Numbered from the stretch's first letter, positions 52,165 to 61,260 are shown. The stretch: DNA of 64,000 nucleotides from JAXMHN01 sp964578605 (GCA_964578605.1 CAZODO010000011.1:16544-80543); one strand, 5' to 3'. The notes: generated by a model from the letters alone, not told the origin. Translations and numbers: made by a program.

Positions 52165-54051
52165 CTACTCGACGGTGACAGGGCTGCTGGTGTTGGCGGT
52201 TTTGCTGCCGTCCGTCACGTCGGTGGCGGTAATCGTCCAGGTTCCAGGAGTGTTCAAGCTCACCTTGATGGTGGCCGTGCCTCTGACCATGGCGGTGTCG
52301 CCGGGCAGGAAAGCGCCTTCGTCCGTGCTGCTAAGCCTGACATTGTCACGTCCGCCGGTGGTCAGGTTCCAATTGTCATCCACGGCATTGACCATGACGT
52401 CGAATTCGACCCCGGCCGTTTGGGCGCTGGGCGTGCCCGTCTTGCCCGTGGCCGTGCCTGGAGCGGCTGTTTCACCAGGCAACAGGACCTGGAGCTTGGT
52501 GAACGAGCGCTTGATCAACCTCCAGAAGCCCGCATCGGCAGCTGGAAGATCGCTGGTGCGCAGCAACACGCGGTGCTTTGCCCCGACATCGAAGCCCGTC
52601 GGCGCGAGGCTGCGCCAGGGCCCCGTCACCGCCGGGGCGCCTTCCAGGGCAAAGTCCAGGGCGGGCAGGGTCCAGTCGACCCAGTACGCTGCATCGGTGG
52701 GGATTTCTTGGACCCCAAGTGAGCTGGTCGCGATGATCTCCCAGACATTCGTGTCGAGAGACTTGCCCAGGAAATTCGAGTCCGTGCCGGCGTTGTTGGG
52801 CAGCCCACTGAATTTGACATTGGAAAGCACGGCCATCTGACCCACGCGCGCCGGGTCCCCGGGCACGATTCCAATATAGATCTTCATGGTCCCGCCAAAA
52901 ACAGGAGCCACCTCGGGCGGAAGGGCGGCCGAGTTTGTTTCGCCAGTCGGGGAGATGGTCGTGATATTGGTATCCTGATTGAAAAGGATGGTCCACGTGC
53001 CGGTGGGGGCGATGCTTCCGGCGCCACCCAAGTCCCCATCGCTGTAAAGGATGCCGTTGTCGTCCGGTGCGTTCGTTTTGTAATGCACGCTCGAATAAGC
53101 CGAACCATCCGCGTTGCCGCCGATCGTCCAGGCTAACACGTTGGGCTCGTGCCAGTCGGGATCCGAGCGCGCCGGGTCAGGTGTTCCAGGGACGAAGAAC
53201 ATGTGAAGTTGAAAGCCCGCCATGGCGGCGTAATCGGCGACCGTGAGAGAATAGCTGACGGTTCCAGGGGCGCCCACCCAGGAATAATCCTCGCCGACGG
53301 TGCGAATATTCTGGCGGTCCCATTGGCCTCCACTGGCGGCGATAAACGCCAGCCCCGGAGTCGGCGTGTTCAGCGAAAGGGTGGGCGGAGGCGGCGGCGC
53401 GTCGGAGCCCTTCAGAATCACGTTGTCCACCCAGAATCCGTAATTGCCACCAGCGTTCTTCTGCGCTTCCGTGATCCATTTCTTCAGCACAATGCCTTTG
53501 CTGGGGTCGATCCCGGAGATGGCGGGATCCAGGGGAACGCTGAGATGAGCCCAGCCCGTCGCCGCAGCTGCGGGGACCTGCACATTGCCGAGGGTCGGGC
53601 GGATGGAGAAGCCCGGGTAATCGACGGCCCAGAGGTAGATGCCGCCTTCGCCGCCCAGGGGTGGCGTGTTGAAATCGGCAATGGAAACGCTGGAGCTGGT
53701 GTCCCATTTGATGTCGAACTCCAGGCTCTTGTAATCGGACAGGTTAAAGTTGGCCGAAGTGGGGTGCGACCACGGGTTCCCTTCAACGCAGCCATAGAGT
53801 GTCAGGGTGTTCTGGTCTGCCGAGAACTCGGCAGCGATATAGCAGGCGCCGCCTCCGTTCCCGGTGTTGTCCTGCATGGGATCATGCGCCGCCGTGGCGT
53901 TGCCCCAAGCCGTCCCCCAACCCGCCACGTCGCTATCGAAGGTGCCCAAGACGAGATCCGTTGCGGCCAGGCTCGTGCCCGCGGAGAGGGTCAGAGCCAG
54001 CCCGGCCAAAGCCGAGATGAACCAGCGGTGTTTTGGATAGCGGTGTTTCAT
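52165..54051 (-). CDS. Exported protein with carbohydrate-binding-like and Ig-like domains
   Basis: This is a 628-residue protein with a signal peptide (FISALAGLALTLSAGTSLAA). The first 200 residues form a jelly-roll-like domain (SDYKSLEFDIKWDTSSSVSI; GFSIRPTLGNVQVPA; KNAGGNYGFWVDNVILKG), the pattern of carbohydrate-binding modules. The middle (about 225-430) has no assignment. At about 470-520 it contains the module seen at the C-terminus of other exported proteins here (ALEGAPAVTGPWRSLAPTGF ... GFWRLIKRS), but internally. An Ig-like domain (GTPSAQTAGVEFDVMVNAVD; FLPGDTAMVRGTATIKVS) ends the protein. Surface or matrix role inferred. It is divergent from the DUF4252-like pair. Confidence 0.78.
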   Translation of the reverse strand: MKHRYPKHRWFISALAGLALTLSAGTSLAATDLVLGTFDSDVAGWGTAWGNATAAHDPMQDNTGNGGGACYIAAEFSADQNTLTLYGCVEGNPWSHPTSANFNLSDYKSLEFDIKWDTSSSVSIADFNTPPLGGEGGIYLWAVDYPGFSIRPTLGNVQVPAAAATGWAHLSVPLDPAISGIDPSKGIVLKKWITEAQKNAGGNYGFWVDNVILKGSDAPPPPPTLSLNTPTPGLAFIAASGGQWDRQNIRTVGEDYSWVGAPGTVSYSLTVADYAAMAGFQLHMFFVPGTPDPARSDPDWHEPNVLAWTIGGNADGSAYSSVHYKTNAPDDNGILYSDGDLGGAGSIAPTGTWTILFNQDTNITTISPTGETNSAALPPEVAPVFGGTMKIYIGIVPGDPARVGQMAVLSNVKFSGLPNNAGTDSNFLGKSLDTNVWEIIATSSLGVQEIPTDAAYWVDWTLPALDFALEGAPAVTGPWRSLAPTGFDVGAKHRVLLRTSDLPAADAGFWRLIKRSFTKLQVLLPGETAAPGTATGKTGTPSAQTAGVEFDVMVNAVDDNWNLTTGGRDNVRLSSTDEGAFLPGDTAMVRGTATIKVSLNTPGTWTITATDVTDGSKTANTSSPVTVE

Positions 54052-54240
54052 AGGTGTAATTCAGCTCAGAATAGAGTTCGAACCCAATGTGTCATGTCAC
54101 CAGAACTGAGGACAACGGCATGATGAGGGGCTCTCGCAGACAACTTCCTGAAACTTCGGTTCGGTGCGTCGTGTATTCCCGAGCGAAGGGCAATGCCCCT
54201 CCCTGAAAAGGAAACAATCACGGTAAACCAGGCACTCAAT

Positions 54241-54843
54241 ATGAAGAACTTCGTTCGCTATTCACTCGCCGCACTGATCATGGCGGCTCTCACCCAGGTT
54301 TGCAGCCAGGCCGCGGATCGGCCGGCTGGCTATGTCGATTTCGGCAACCTGGCTCCGGACACCGCCGGCGACCAGTTCGTCGAGGTCAACATCAATAACA
54401 GCCTTATCTCCATGGTCGGTCGCTTCGCCGCCAAGGCAGAACCGGAAATCGCCGGGTTGCTCAAGGGATTGCACTCCATCCGCGTCAACGTGATCGGGCT
54501 GAACAATGGCAATCGCGCCGACCTGGTTTCACGGATCAAGGAGATTCGAGGCAAGCTCGATACCGGCGGCTGGCAGCGCATTGTGACAGCGCAACAGAAG
54601 AACGAAGACGTCGGCATTTACTTGAAAACCCGGGGCGAAGACGCCGTGGAGGGTATCGTGGTCACGGTCCTGGATGGACGCAAGCAGGCCGTGCTGATCA
54701 ATATCGTGGGAGATATCCGGCCGGAAATGCTCGGAGTCATTGGCGAACGCTTCAATATCGATCCGTTGAAGGATGTCGGCCATGGCCTGCACGAGAAACA
54801 CTCCGAACACTCCGAACACTCCGAAAAAGCAGAGGAAGAATAG
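54241..54843 (+). CDS. DUF4252-like exported protein
   Basis: This is a 200-residue protein with a signal peptide (MKNFVRYSLAALIMAALTQVCSQA) and a domain with FVEVNINNSLISMVGRFAAKAEPEIAGLL, GGWQRIVTAQQKNEDVGIYLK, and AVLINIVGDIRPEMLGVIGE, the pattern of the DUF4252 family. Function is unknown; in other bacteria the family often lies near sigma-factor/anti-sigma genes, which are absent here. The C-terminus carries a short Ser-Glu-His repeat (HSEHSEHSEKAEEE) reflecting a 9-bp DNA repeat. The ATG at 54241 is chosen for its signal peptide; 54193 is an alternative. The next gene starts 60 bp later and is related. Confidence 0.75.
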   Translation: MKNFVRYSLAALIMAALTQVCSQAADRPAGYVDFGNLAPDTAGDQFVEVNINNSLISMVGRFAAKAEPEIAGLLKGLHSIRVNVIGLNNGNRADLVSRIKEIRGKLDTGGWQRIVTAQQKNEDVGIYLKTRGEDAVEGIVVTVLDGRKQAVLINIVGDIRPEMLGVIGERFNIDPLKDVGHGLHEKHSEHSEHSEKAEEE

Positions 54844-54903
54844 GCCCAGAGGCCGCATCGGCCGCCGAACCCGACACCGCCCGGACCCCTCGTTGCGCCC
54901 GCC

Positions 54904-55506
54904 ATGAACCCGACTGTTGAGCCTGTCCTGTCCCCCGCGCGCCGCGGCCGCCGCGTTGGGATCGCTATCCTGGTAATTCTCTTCCTCGCCTGCCTCCTGC
55001 TGGCCATCGGCATTGCCGGGTTCTTCCGGCTGAGTCGCGACACACGCGTTTTGCGGAACAGCTTAAGGACGAGCACGGAGTCCCAAATGGGCGCGTGGCA
55101 TGAAAAGCTGGAAATCCGTGTGGGTACCCTGCCCCTTTGGGCGCTGCGCACCGGGTTGTCGTTCGCACCGCTGGAACCGGAAGCCCAACTGGCCTTGAGC
55201 AGCATCCGCGCCGCGGAGGTCGGCATCTATGAACTCGGCAGCCAAACGCCATATTTGAATAGTGGCGAACTGTTGCGCGCCGCCGACCTGGGGATGGCGA
55301 AACGTGGTTGGGATCGGACGGTTGCGGTCTGCCAAAAGGGCGAACTTGTGGCCGTCTATATGCCTATCGAGAACCAGGATTCGGAGAAGTTGCGAGCCTG
55401 CGTGGCCGTGTTCCAAGGGCGCCAACTGATCCTTGCCTCAGCTCGCGGCGATCTCAAACCGCTGTTCGACCTGGCGCAGATGCATCCGGAATGGCAGCGG
55501 TTCTGA
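54904..55506 (+). CDS. Membrane-anchored protein related to the DUF4252-like gene beside it
   Basis: This is a 200-residue protein with a basic N-terminus (PARRGRRVG), one membrane segment (IAILVILFLACLLLAIGIAG) and a periplasmic domain. The C-terminal half, KRGWDRTVAVCQKGELVAVYM ... GRQLILASARGDLKPLFDLA (quoted in part), follows the same pattern as the neighbouring protein's GGWQRIVTAQQKNEDVGIYLK ... GRKQAVLINIVGDIRPEML, so the two are probable diverged paralogues. Function unknown. The pair is likely one transcription unit. Confidence 0.65.
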   Translation: MNPTVEPVLSPARRGRRVGIAILVILFLACLLLAIGIAGFFRLSRDTRVLRNSLRTSTESQMGAWHEKLEIRVGTLPLWALRTGLSFAPLEPEAQLALSSIRAAEVGIYELGSQTPYLNSGELLRAADLGMAKRGWDRTVAVCQKGELVAVYMPIENQDSEKLRACVAVFQGRQLILASARGDLKPLFDLAQMHPEWQRF

Positions 55507-55837
55507 CACGGGCTCGCCCTTCCTCCCTTCTTCTGCCGCTCTAAACACGGTCTTCACCCGGTGCTCACCCGTAGATCACCCGTTCCCGAACGGGTCATCT
55601 ACGGGTGAACTACGGGTGAACTACGGGTGAACCCCGGATGGAGGTCGGGAAGAACGCGGCTTCTGCGGGAGTGCGCCGCGTGCCAAGCTCCCCTGCCCGC
55701 CCTTGGGATTGTGCCATTCTGGCACTGTCATCTTGGCACAAAACTTCAACTCGGGTGGCAAGTTGGCCTTGCGCACCCGAGTTCTTGCTTAAAATGGCGT
55801 CTGCGCCGGTTAAAAAGGCGCCGGTTCGTCGCCTCTG
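55507..55837. other. Gene-free spacer (331 bp) with an 11-mer array
   Basis: This spacer lies between the membrane protein gene and the convergent ahcY. It holds array copy 3 (55541-55638). The rest, about 55640-55837, contains a short imperfect hairpin (GTGCCATTCTGGCAC near 55710) and no gene. Confidence 0.65.
55541..55638. repeat. 11-bp-unit inverted array, copy 3 (TCACCCGT core)
   Basis: Three direct units (55551-55583), 6-nt centre tcccga (55584-55589), then four reverse-complement units (55590-55633), in exact 11-bp register. The left flank CTAAACACGGTC is the reverse complement of the right flank of copy 1, so this copy lies in the opposite orientation. Confidence 0.9.
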
Positions 55838-57274
55838 TTAATACCGGTAATGTTCCGGCTTGTAAGGGCCTTCGACCGGCACCCCGATATAATCGGCTTG
55901 TTTCTTGGAAAGTTTGGTCAGCTTAACGCCAATCTTCTCCAGGTGCAGCCGCGCGACTTCCTCGTCCAGCCTCTTCGGAAGACGATAGACGGCGGGTTTG
56001 TAAGTGTCGCGGTGTTCCCACAGATCGATTTGGGCCAGCACCTGGTTGGTGAAGGAGTTGGACATCACGAAGCTTGGATGGCCCTGCGCGCAACCCAGGT
56101 TCACGAGGCGGCCTTCGGCCAGCAGGAACATCTGGCGGCCGTCCGGGAAGATGTACTTGTCCACCTGCGGTTTGATATTGATCTTTTTGATCCCAGGAGC
56201 GGCATTGAGCCGGTCCACCTGGATCTCGTTGTCGAAGTGGCCAATGTTGCAGACGATCGCTTGGTCTTTCATCTTCTGCATGTGGTCGAAGGTGATGACG
56301 TCGCAATTGCCAGTGCACGTGACGTAAATGTCGCCTGTCCCCAGAGTCTCCTCGATAGGCGCGACTTCAAAGCCTTCCATGGCGGCCTGGAGCGCGTTGA
56401 TGGGGTCGATCTCGGTCACAATGACGCGTGCGCCGAACCCGCGAAGGGAATGGGCGCTGCCTTTGCCAACGTCGCCGTAGCCGCAGACAACGGCCACTTT
56501 GCCCGCAATCATCACGCCAGTGGCGCGCTTGAGGCCGTCAGCCAGCGACTCGCGGCAGCCGTAAAGGTTGTCAAACTTCGATTTGGTAACGGAATCGTTC
56601 ACGTTGATGGCGGGAACCAGGAGCTTCCCGGCTTCGAGCATCTGGTAAAGACGATGGACGCCGGTGGTCGTCTCTTCTGAAACGCCGCGCCAGTCCTTGA
56701 CGATCTCGTGCCAGCGGTAAGGGTTTTCGCGCTGCACGTCTTTGAGCAGGTCTTTGATGACCTGTTCTTCCTTGCTTCCCGAAGGGGTGTTGACCCATTG
56801 GCTGCCGTCCTCAAGCTCGTAGCCCTTGTGGATCAGGAGCGTGGCGTCGCCGCCGTCGTCCACGATCAATTGCGGGCCCTTGCCATTGGGATGCGCGAGA
56901 GCCTGGTAGGTGCACCACCAGTATTCCTCGAGCGTCTCGCCTTTCCACGCGAACACAGGCACGCCGCGTTTGGCGATGGCCGCCGCGGCATGGTCCTGGG
57001 TGGAAAAGATGTTGCAACTGGCCCATCGAACGGACGCCCCGAGTTCAGCGAGCGTTTCGATAAGCACGGCCGTTTGAATGGTCATGTGCAGGGAACCGGT
57101 AATACGCACGCCTTTCAGCGGCTTGGTTCCGGCGTGCTTCCTGCGCACCGCCATCAAGCCGGGCATTTCCTCCTGCGCGATGTCGATCTCCTTGCGGCCC
57201 CAATCCGCGAGACTGAGGTCCTTAACTTTGTACTCGAGGGTCTTTTCCCCGGTCGTTTCAATGCTCGTGCTCAT
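55838..57274 (-). CDS. ahcY: Adenosylhomocysteinase
   Basis: This 478-residue enzyme splits S-adenosylhomocysteine into homocysteine and adenosine. Conserved elements: RITGSLHMTIQTAVLIETL, ASCNIFSTQDHAAAAIAK, GVHRLYQMLEAGKLLVPAINVNDSVTKSKFDN (quoted in part), the NAD site VVCGYGDVGKGSAHSLRG, CTGNCDVIT, IGHFDNEIQVD and the C-terminal EGPYKPEHYRY, which closes the neighbouring subunit's NAD site. Length fits the long bacterial type. It lies 32 bp downstream of metK on the same strand, so synthesis and recycling of SAM are in one operon controlled from the divergent region at 58.5 kb. Confidence 0.97.
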   Translation of the reverse strand: MSTSIETTGEKTLEYKVKDLSLADWGRKEIDIAQEEMPGLMAVRRKHAGTKPLKGVRITGSLHMTIQTAVLIETLAELGASVRWASCNIFSTQDHAAAAIAKRGVPVFAWKGETLEEYWWCTYQALAHPNGKGPQLIVDDGGDATLLIHKGYELEDGSQWVNTPSGSKEEQVIKDLLKDVQRENPYRWHEIVKDWRGVSEETTTGVHRLYQMLEAGKLLVPAINVNDSVTKSKFDNLYGCRESLADGLKRATGVMIAGKVAVVCGYGDVGKGSAHSLRGFGARVIVTEIDPINALQAAMEGFEVAPIEETLGTGDIYVTCTGNCDVITFDHMQKMKDQAIVCNIGHFDNEIQVDRLNAAPGIKKINIKPQVDKYIFPDGRQMFLLAEGRLVNLGCAQGHPSFVMSNSFTNQVLAQIDLWEHRDTYKPAVYRLPKRLDEEVARLHLEKIGVKLTKLSKKQADYIGVPVEGPYKPEHYRY

Positions 57275-57306
57275 GAAGTCTTCGTTCGTCCCTTATCCAT
57301 TGCTGT

Positions 57307-58485
57307 TCACTTCACCGCGCGCTTGAGGGCGGCGGCTTTGTCGGTTCGTTCCCAGGTAATGCTGCCCAGGTCGTCGATCTTGCCGAAATGGCCGTAGTTG
57401 GTGGTCTTCGAATAGATCGGGCGGAGCAGGTTGAGATGTTTGATGATATCCGCCGGCTTGAAGCTGAAAACCTCTTCGACGGCCGCGGTGATTTCCTCGT
57501 CGCTCACCAGGCCCGTGCCGAAGGTCTCCACCGATACAGACACCGGTTTCGGATAGCCGATCGCGTAGGCGAATTGGATCTCCGCGCGGCTTGCCAATCC
57601 CGAAGCCACGATATTCTTCGCCACATACCGGCCCATATAAGCCGCACTGCGGTCTACTTTGGAGGGGTCCTTGCCGCTGAACGCGCCGCCACCATGCCGG
57701 CCCATGCCGCCGTAGCTGTCCACAATGATCTTGCGCCCGGTCAGGCCGGTGTCGCCTTGCGGACCGCCCGTGACGAATCGGCCGGTGGGATTGATCAAGT
57801 ATTCGGTCCTGCGGTCCAGCATATCCTCGGGCAGCACCTTCTTGACCACGTTCTTGATGATGAAATCGCGAATCGTCTTGTGCTTCGCATCGGCGGCGTG
57901 CTGGGTGGAAACGACGACGTTGGTGATGCGCACCGGCTTGCCATCCACATACTCCACCGACACCTGGCTCTTGGCGTCGGGACGCAGCCATTTCACTTCG
58001 CCCGTCTTGCGGATCCGGGTGAGTTCGCGGCCGAGTCGATGGGCGAACATGATGGGTGCAGGCATCAATTCCGGGGTTTCGTCGCAGGCGTAGCCAAACA
58101 TCAGGCCCTGGTCGCCGGCGCCCTGTTCCGCCGTGGCTTTGCCTTCGGCTGCGCGGGCATCAACGCCTTGCGCAATGTCCGAACTCTGAGTCGTGACGAC
58201 GTTCAGAATGAAAACTTTGTCCGCGTGGAAGACGTCGTCGCCATGGGTGTAACCGATGTCGCGAATGGTTTCGCGAACGATGTCGTTGTAGCTGAGCTTG
58301 GCGCGGGTGGTGATTTCGCCACCGACGACAACGAGGTTGCTCTTGGCGTAGGTCTCGCAAGCGACCCGGCTGCGCGGGTCTTCGGCGAGGCAGGCGTCAA
58401 GCACGGCATCGGAAATGGTGTCGCACACTTTGTCCGGATGGCCTTCGCCCACGGACTCCGAAGAGAAGATGAAGGTTCTGCTCAT
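57307..58485 (-). CDS. metK: S-adenosylmethionine synthase
   Basis: This 392-residue enzyme makes SAM from methionine and ATP. FSSESVGEGHPDKVCDTISD at the N-terminus, GDQGLMFGYACDETPELMP, and GGAFSGKDPSKVDRSAAY are diagnostic and include metal and phosphate ligands. Length is standard. It is the first gene of metK-ahcY. The divergent ArsR-methyltransferase fusion starts 109 bp away, and the shared spacer contains a palindrome and back-to-back promoter elements. Confidence 0.97.
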   Translation of the reverse strand: MSRTFIFSSESVGEGHPDKVCDTISDAVLDACLAEDPRSRVACETYAKSNLVVVGGEITTRAKLSYNDIVRETIRDIGYTHGDDVFHADKVFILNVVTTQSSDIAQGVDARAAEGKATAEQGAGDQGLMFGYACDETPELMPAPIMFAHRLGRELTRIRKTGEVKWLRPDAKSQVSVEYVDGKPVRITNVVVSTQHAADAKHKTIRDFIIKNVVKKVLPEDMLDRRTEYLINPTGRFVTGGPQGDTGLTGRKIIVDSYGGMGRHGGGAFSGKDPSKVDRSAAYMGRYVAKNIVASGLASRAEIQFAYAIGYPKPVSVSVETFGTGLVSDEEITAAVEEVFSFKPADIIKHLNLLRPIYSKTTNYGHFGKIDDLGSITWERTDKAAALKRAVK

Positions 58486-58525
58486 GTGAATGTTGTTTGG
58501 GTGACTGGCCTGCCGAAGTCACATA

Positions 58526-58571
58526 TTGACGTATCAGGATGCGAAGATATATAAAGTATCTCGCGCGTCAA
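58526..58571. promoter_or_regulatory. Bidirectional promoter with overlapping palindrome (metK / ArsR-MT)
   Basis: Plus strand: TTGACG (58526-58531), 18 bp, TATAAA (58550-58555), leading to the ArsR-methyltransferase gene. Minus strand: TTGACG (reading 58571-58566), 16 bp, TATCTT, leading to metK. A near-perfect palindrome GCGAaGATA...TATCTCGC spans 58541-58564, covering both -10 regions, as expected for an ArsR-type operator. Assignment to the neighbouring regulator is inference. Confidence 0.6.
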
Positions 58572-58594
58572 CAATGAATTCATGAGCCCTTCGT

Positions 58595-59524
58595 ATGCCA
58601 GACACTCTTAAGCTCTTGCGTTCCCTGGCAGATTCGACCCGGCTTCGCATCCTCGCGTTGCTGGAGCGGACCGAACTGTCTGTGCATGAGCTTCAAGAGA
58701 TCACGCGGCTTGGGCAGTCGCGCATTTCGACCCACCTGGGGCTGTTGCAGGAAGCGGGTTTGCTGGAATCACGCCGCGAAGGCAAACGAACGTTTTACAA
58801 GCTCAATGGTCAAGCCGACGCCGCGGCAGGCGAGGCCATCCAGCTCGGGCTTCGCGGGGCCAGCGAACTCCCGGAGCATGCCGAAGACAAGCTGAACTTG
58901 AGGCGGATCTTGGCTCGGCGCAAAGAGCAGGAGAAAGTGTTCTTTGACCAGGTGGCAGGCCGGTTTGACCGCTCGTATGGTCCGGGGCGATCCTGGCAGG
59001 CTTTTGGCCAACTCCTGCTTCGGATTCTGCCTCCGCTCCGGGTGGCCGATCTGGGGTCGGGCGAAGGTTTGGTTAGCGAACTGCTGGCGCGCCGCGCCAA
59101 ACACGTCATTGCCGTCGATAACTCGGAGAAAATGGTAGCGTTCGGCGCGAGAAAAGCGAAGAAGATCGGCCTGACGAACCTCGAGTTTCGTCTTGGGGAC
59201 CTTGAAGAGCCACCGATCGAAGCGGAAACGATGGATCTCGCGATCCTTAGTCAGGCGCTGCACCACGCGGGCGATCCTGGCCGGGCGCTCCGAAGTGCTT
59301 ATCGCATCCTGGTGCCGGGCGGCCAAATCATGATTCTGGATCTGTTGCAGCACGCGTTCAAACAAGCCGACGCGCTTTACGGCGACCGCTGGTTAGGCTT
59401 TACGGAAGCGGAGCTGCAATCCTGGCTGGAGGAAGCCCATTTCAAGCAGATCGAGATTACCGTCGTGGCGCGGGAAGAACAGCCGCCCAATTTCCAGACC
59501 ATCCTCGCGGCGGGGGTGAAATAG
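58595..59524 (+). CDS. ArsR-family regulator fused to a SAM-dependent methyltransferase domain
   Basis: This is a 309-residue protein. Residues 1-90 form a winged-helix ArsR domain (LKLLRSLADSTRLRILALLE; RLGQSRISTHLGLLQEAGLL; REGKRTFYKL). Residues about 115-270 form a class I methyltransferase domain (VADLGSGEGLVSELLARRAK; VIAVDNSEKMVAFGARKA; LAILSQALHHAGDPGRAL). No metal-binding Cys pair typical of arsenic sensors is visible in the DNA-binding domain. The methyltransferase fold would let it sense SAM or SAH directly. Its divergent placement next to metK-ahcY suggests it controls the SAM cycle, as the ArsR-type SahR does in other bacteria (family knowledge; assignment here is inference). Confidence 0.88.
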   Translation: MPDTLKLLRSLADSTRLRILALLERTELSVHELQEITRLGQSRISTHLGLLQEAGLLESRREGKRTFYKLNGQADAAAGEAIQLGLRGASELPEHAEDKLNLRRILARRKEQEKVFFDQVAGRFDRSYGPGRSWQAFGQLLLRILPPLRVADLGSGEGLVSELLARRAKHVIAVDNSEKMVAFGARKAKKIGLTNLEFRLGDLEEPPIEAETMDLAILSQALHHAGDPGRALRSAYRILVPGGQIMILDLLQHAFKQADALYGDRWLGFTEAELQSWLEEAHFKQIEITVVAREEQPPNFQTILAAGVK

Positions 59525-59553
59525 GGCGGGCTGATCGGCGAAAGCAGGCGCGG

Positions 59554-61206
59554 TCAGGGCGTGCCTGCCCACCCCGGCTTTGCGTTCCGCCCAAACCAGT
59601 CCGTCAACAGGCGCTGCCGATCTGTGGGCGACGGGGCAGGGGTGGTGATCCGCCGTTCCGGGCCGTGCTCCACGCTCCAGCCGCTCCATTCACGAAACGC
59701 ATGGTAGCTCCAGTCCCATCCATGCCCTTCGAAAACGTCGATCAGGTCCTTGAGATACCGAAAGGCGCTGTTGTCCGGCGCCCATCGAATGGCACTGAAT
59801 TCTCCGATGTAAAAGTGCACGTTGTGCTTGCGCTGGAAATCAACCACAGGCTTTAGAGCGGCTTCCAGTTGCTCCTTGTTCCATTCCTTCCCCTCGATCA
59901 CGCCGGGATAACGATACTCCGGGCCGGCGCCATGGACGCCCTGATGAGTGAACGCGTGCGGCATGTACATGTGAACGCTGTAAACCACGTTCGAGACGCC
60001 GAGCGGCTCGAAGTCTGCCAGACCGTCCGGGCCACCCCAGCCAGCCGGCTCCACGATGATCGCGCGCACCGGGTCCACAGCGCGGATCGCGCGCGCCGCG
60101 CGCTCTGCCAGACCTTGCCAATCGTCGCATCCTTCCTCGACAAGGTCCTCCACGGGCTCGTTGGCGAGATCGTACCCCCAGATCGGCTTCGCGTCCTTGT
60201 AACGGGCCGCGACCCGGGCCCAGAAATCGACGAATTTGGCTTGGCAGGCCGGATCGGTAAAGAGCCGGTCGTCCGATCCGACATAGCCGCTCACCGTTGC
60301 TTTTCCCCCGGGTGGCGAGTGCAGATCGAGCGCGATGTAAATGCCGTACTTCTCGCAGAACGGCAGCGCGGCATCGAGTTTCCGCAATTCGTTCTCGGCC
60401 CAGGTATCGAATTCGTTTAAGGCCGAAGGTTGACCCGGACGGCCATGGCGGATCAGCTGCCATCGGAGCAGGTTCGCTTTCCAATCGACGCCCAAGACCC
60501 GAAGGCTGGCAGGGTCGATGCCCGGACTGATCATTGCGCCGCGCAATCGCGGCAGGTCATGCCCCTTAAAGAAGGGCATGCCGTCCGGCTTCTCCGCCGC
60601 GCTTCGGGAAGCCCCTACGAGGCTGATCCGCAGGTCGTCAAACCAAGCCTTTCCGCCCACGCCTTCCAGTCCCAGAATCAAGGTTGCGTTGGTGGCGTCC
60701 GTGGGAATGCGGGTCGAAAAGGCGACACGCTGCCAGTCAAAAGTGCCCACGCCGATATCGGCCTGGGGCCACAAACGCCGGGTGGGCGTCTGCAGTGCCA
60801 GCATGAATTTGATGCCGTTCCATGCCTTGGGTTTCGCAGTCACATCCGATGCCTTCACCATGGCGGCGGCGCGAATCAGGCCTCCTCGCAGCGCTTCCAC
60901 CGGCAGTGAAATGCTCACCATCGCGGCCCTCGGCGCGTTGGTGTCGCGCTCGACCGCCAGCGCCTGGCTCCCGGAATGGCCGGTGTCGAGCCGCCCCGGG
61001 CCGGCCCACCCCTTCAACCCATCCGCCCCCTCGAAGTTGGATTCGAACACGACCTGACCCGTTTGAGTGGTTGCTGTCTGGCCGTGCGATTCGGGCGAGT
61101 GGATTAGGAGAGTCCAAACAGCCAGAGAGGCGCAAATCGACCCCAGTGCTCGTAGGTTCCAGGCTCGGATACCGCTGGTTTGCGTGATCATATTCGTAAC
61201 CGTCAT
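59554..61206 (-). CDS. Exported GH5-family glycoside hydrolase (cellulase-like)
   Basis: This is a 550-residue exported enzyme. A signal peptide lies near residues 17-43, and the ATG at 61191 is an equally possible start. Residues about 50-200 form a jelly-roll carbohydrate-binding-like domain (VVFESNFEGADGLKGW; GGKAWFDDLRISLVG). The GH5 barrel follows, with the acid/base Glu350 in GYDLANEPVEDLV and the nucleophile Glu469 in HFYIGEFSAIRWA, plus YSVHMYMPHAFTHQG. It cleaves a beta-glycan, exact substrate unknown. It is convergent with the ArsR-MT gene (29 bp apart). Confidence 0.92.
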   Translation of the reverse strand: MTVTNMITQTSGIRAWNLRALGSICASLAVWTLLIHSPESHGQTATTQTGQVVFESNFEGADGLKGWAGPGRLDTGHSGSQALAVERDTNAPRAAMVSISLPVEALRGGLIRAAAMVKASDVTAKPKAWNGIKFMLALQTPTRRLWPQADIGVGTFDWQRVAFSTRIPTDATNATLILGLEGVGGKAWFDDLRISLVGASRSAAEKPDGMPFFKGHDLPRLRGAMISPGIDPASLRVLGVDWKANLLRWQLIRHGRPGQPSALNEFDTWAENELRKLDAALPFCEKYGIYIALDLHSPPGGKATVSGYVGSDDRLFTDPACQAKFVDFWARVAARYKDAKPIWGYDLANEPVEDLVEEGCDDWQGLAERAARAIRAVDPVRAIIVEPAGWGGPDGLADFEPLGVSNVVYSVHMYMPHAFTHQGVHGAGPEYRYPGVIEGKEWNKEQLEAALKPVVDFQRKHNVHFYIGEFSAIRWAPDNSAFRYLKDLIDVFEGHGWDWSYHAFREWSGWSVEHGPERRITTPAPSPTDRQRLLTDWFGRNAKPGWAGTP

Positions 61207-61260
61207 CGTGATCGCAAAGGGGCTCGTAATTCCAGGCCAAAGAAATGCACCCGTTCCGTT

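Noticed and set aside
57388..58554. 388-codon plus-strand frame opposite metK
   Set aside because: metK is conserved over its length; the opposite frame shows no family features.
58486..58594. SAM or SAH riboswitch before metK
   Set aside because: The leader is under about 90 nt and dominated by promoter and palindrome sequence; no conserved riboswitch core was recognised.
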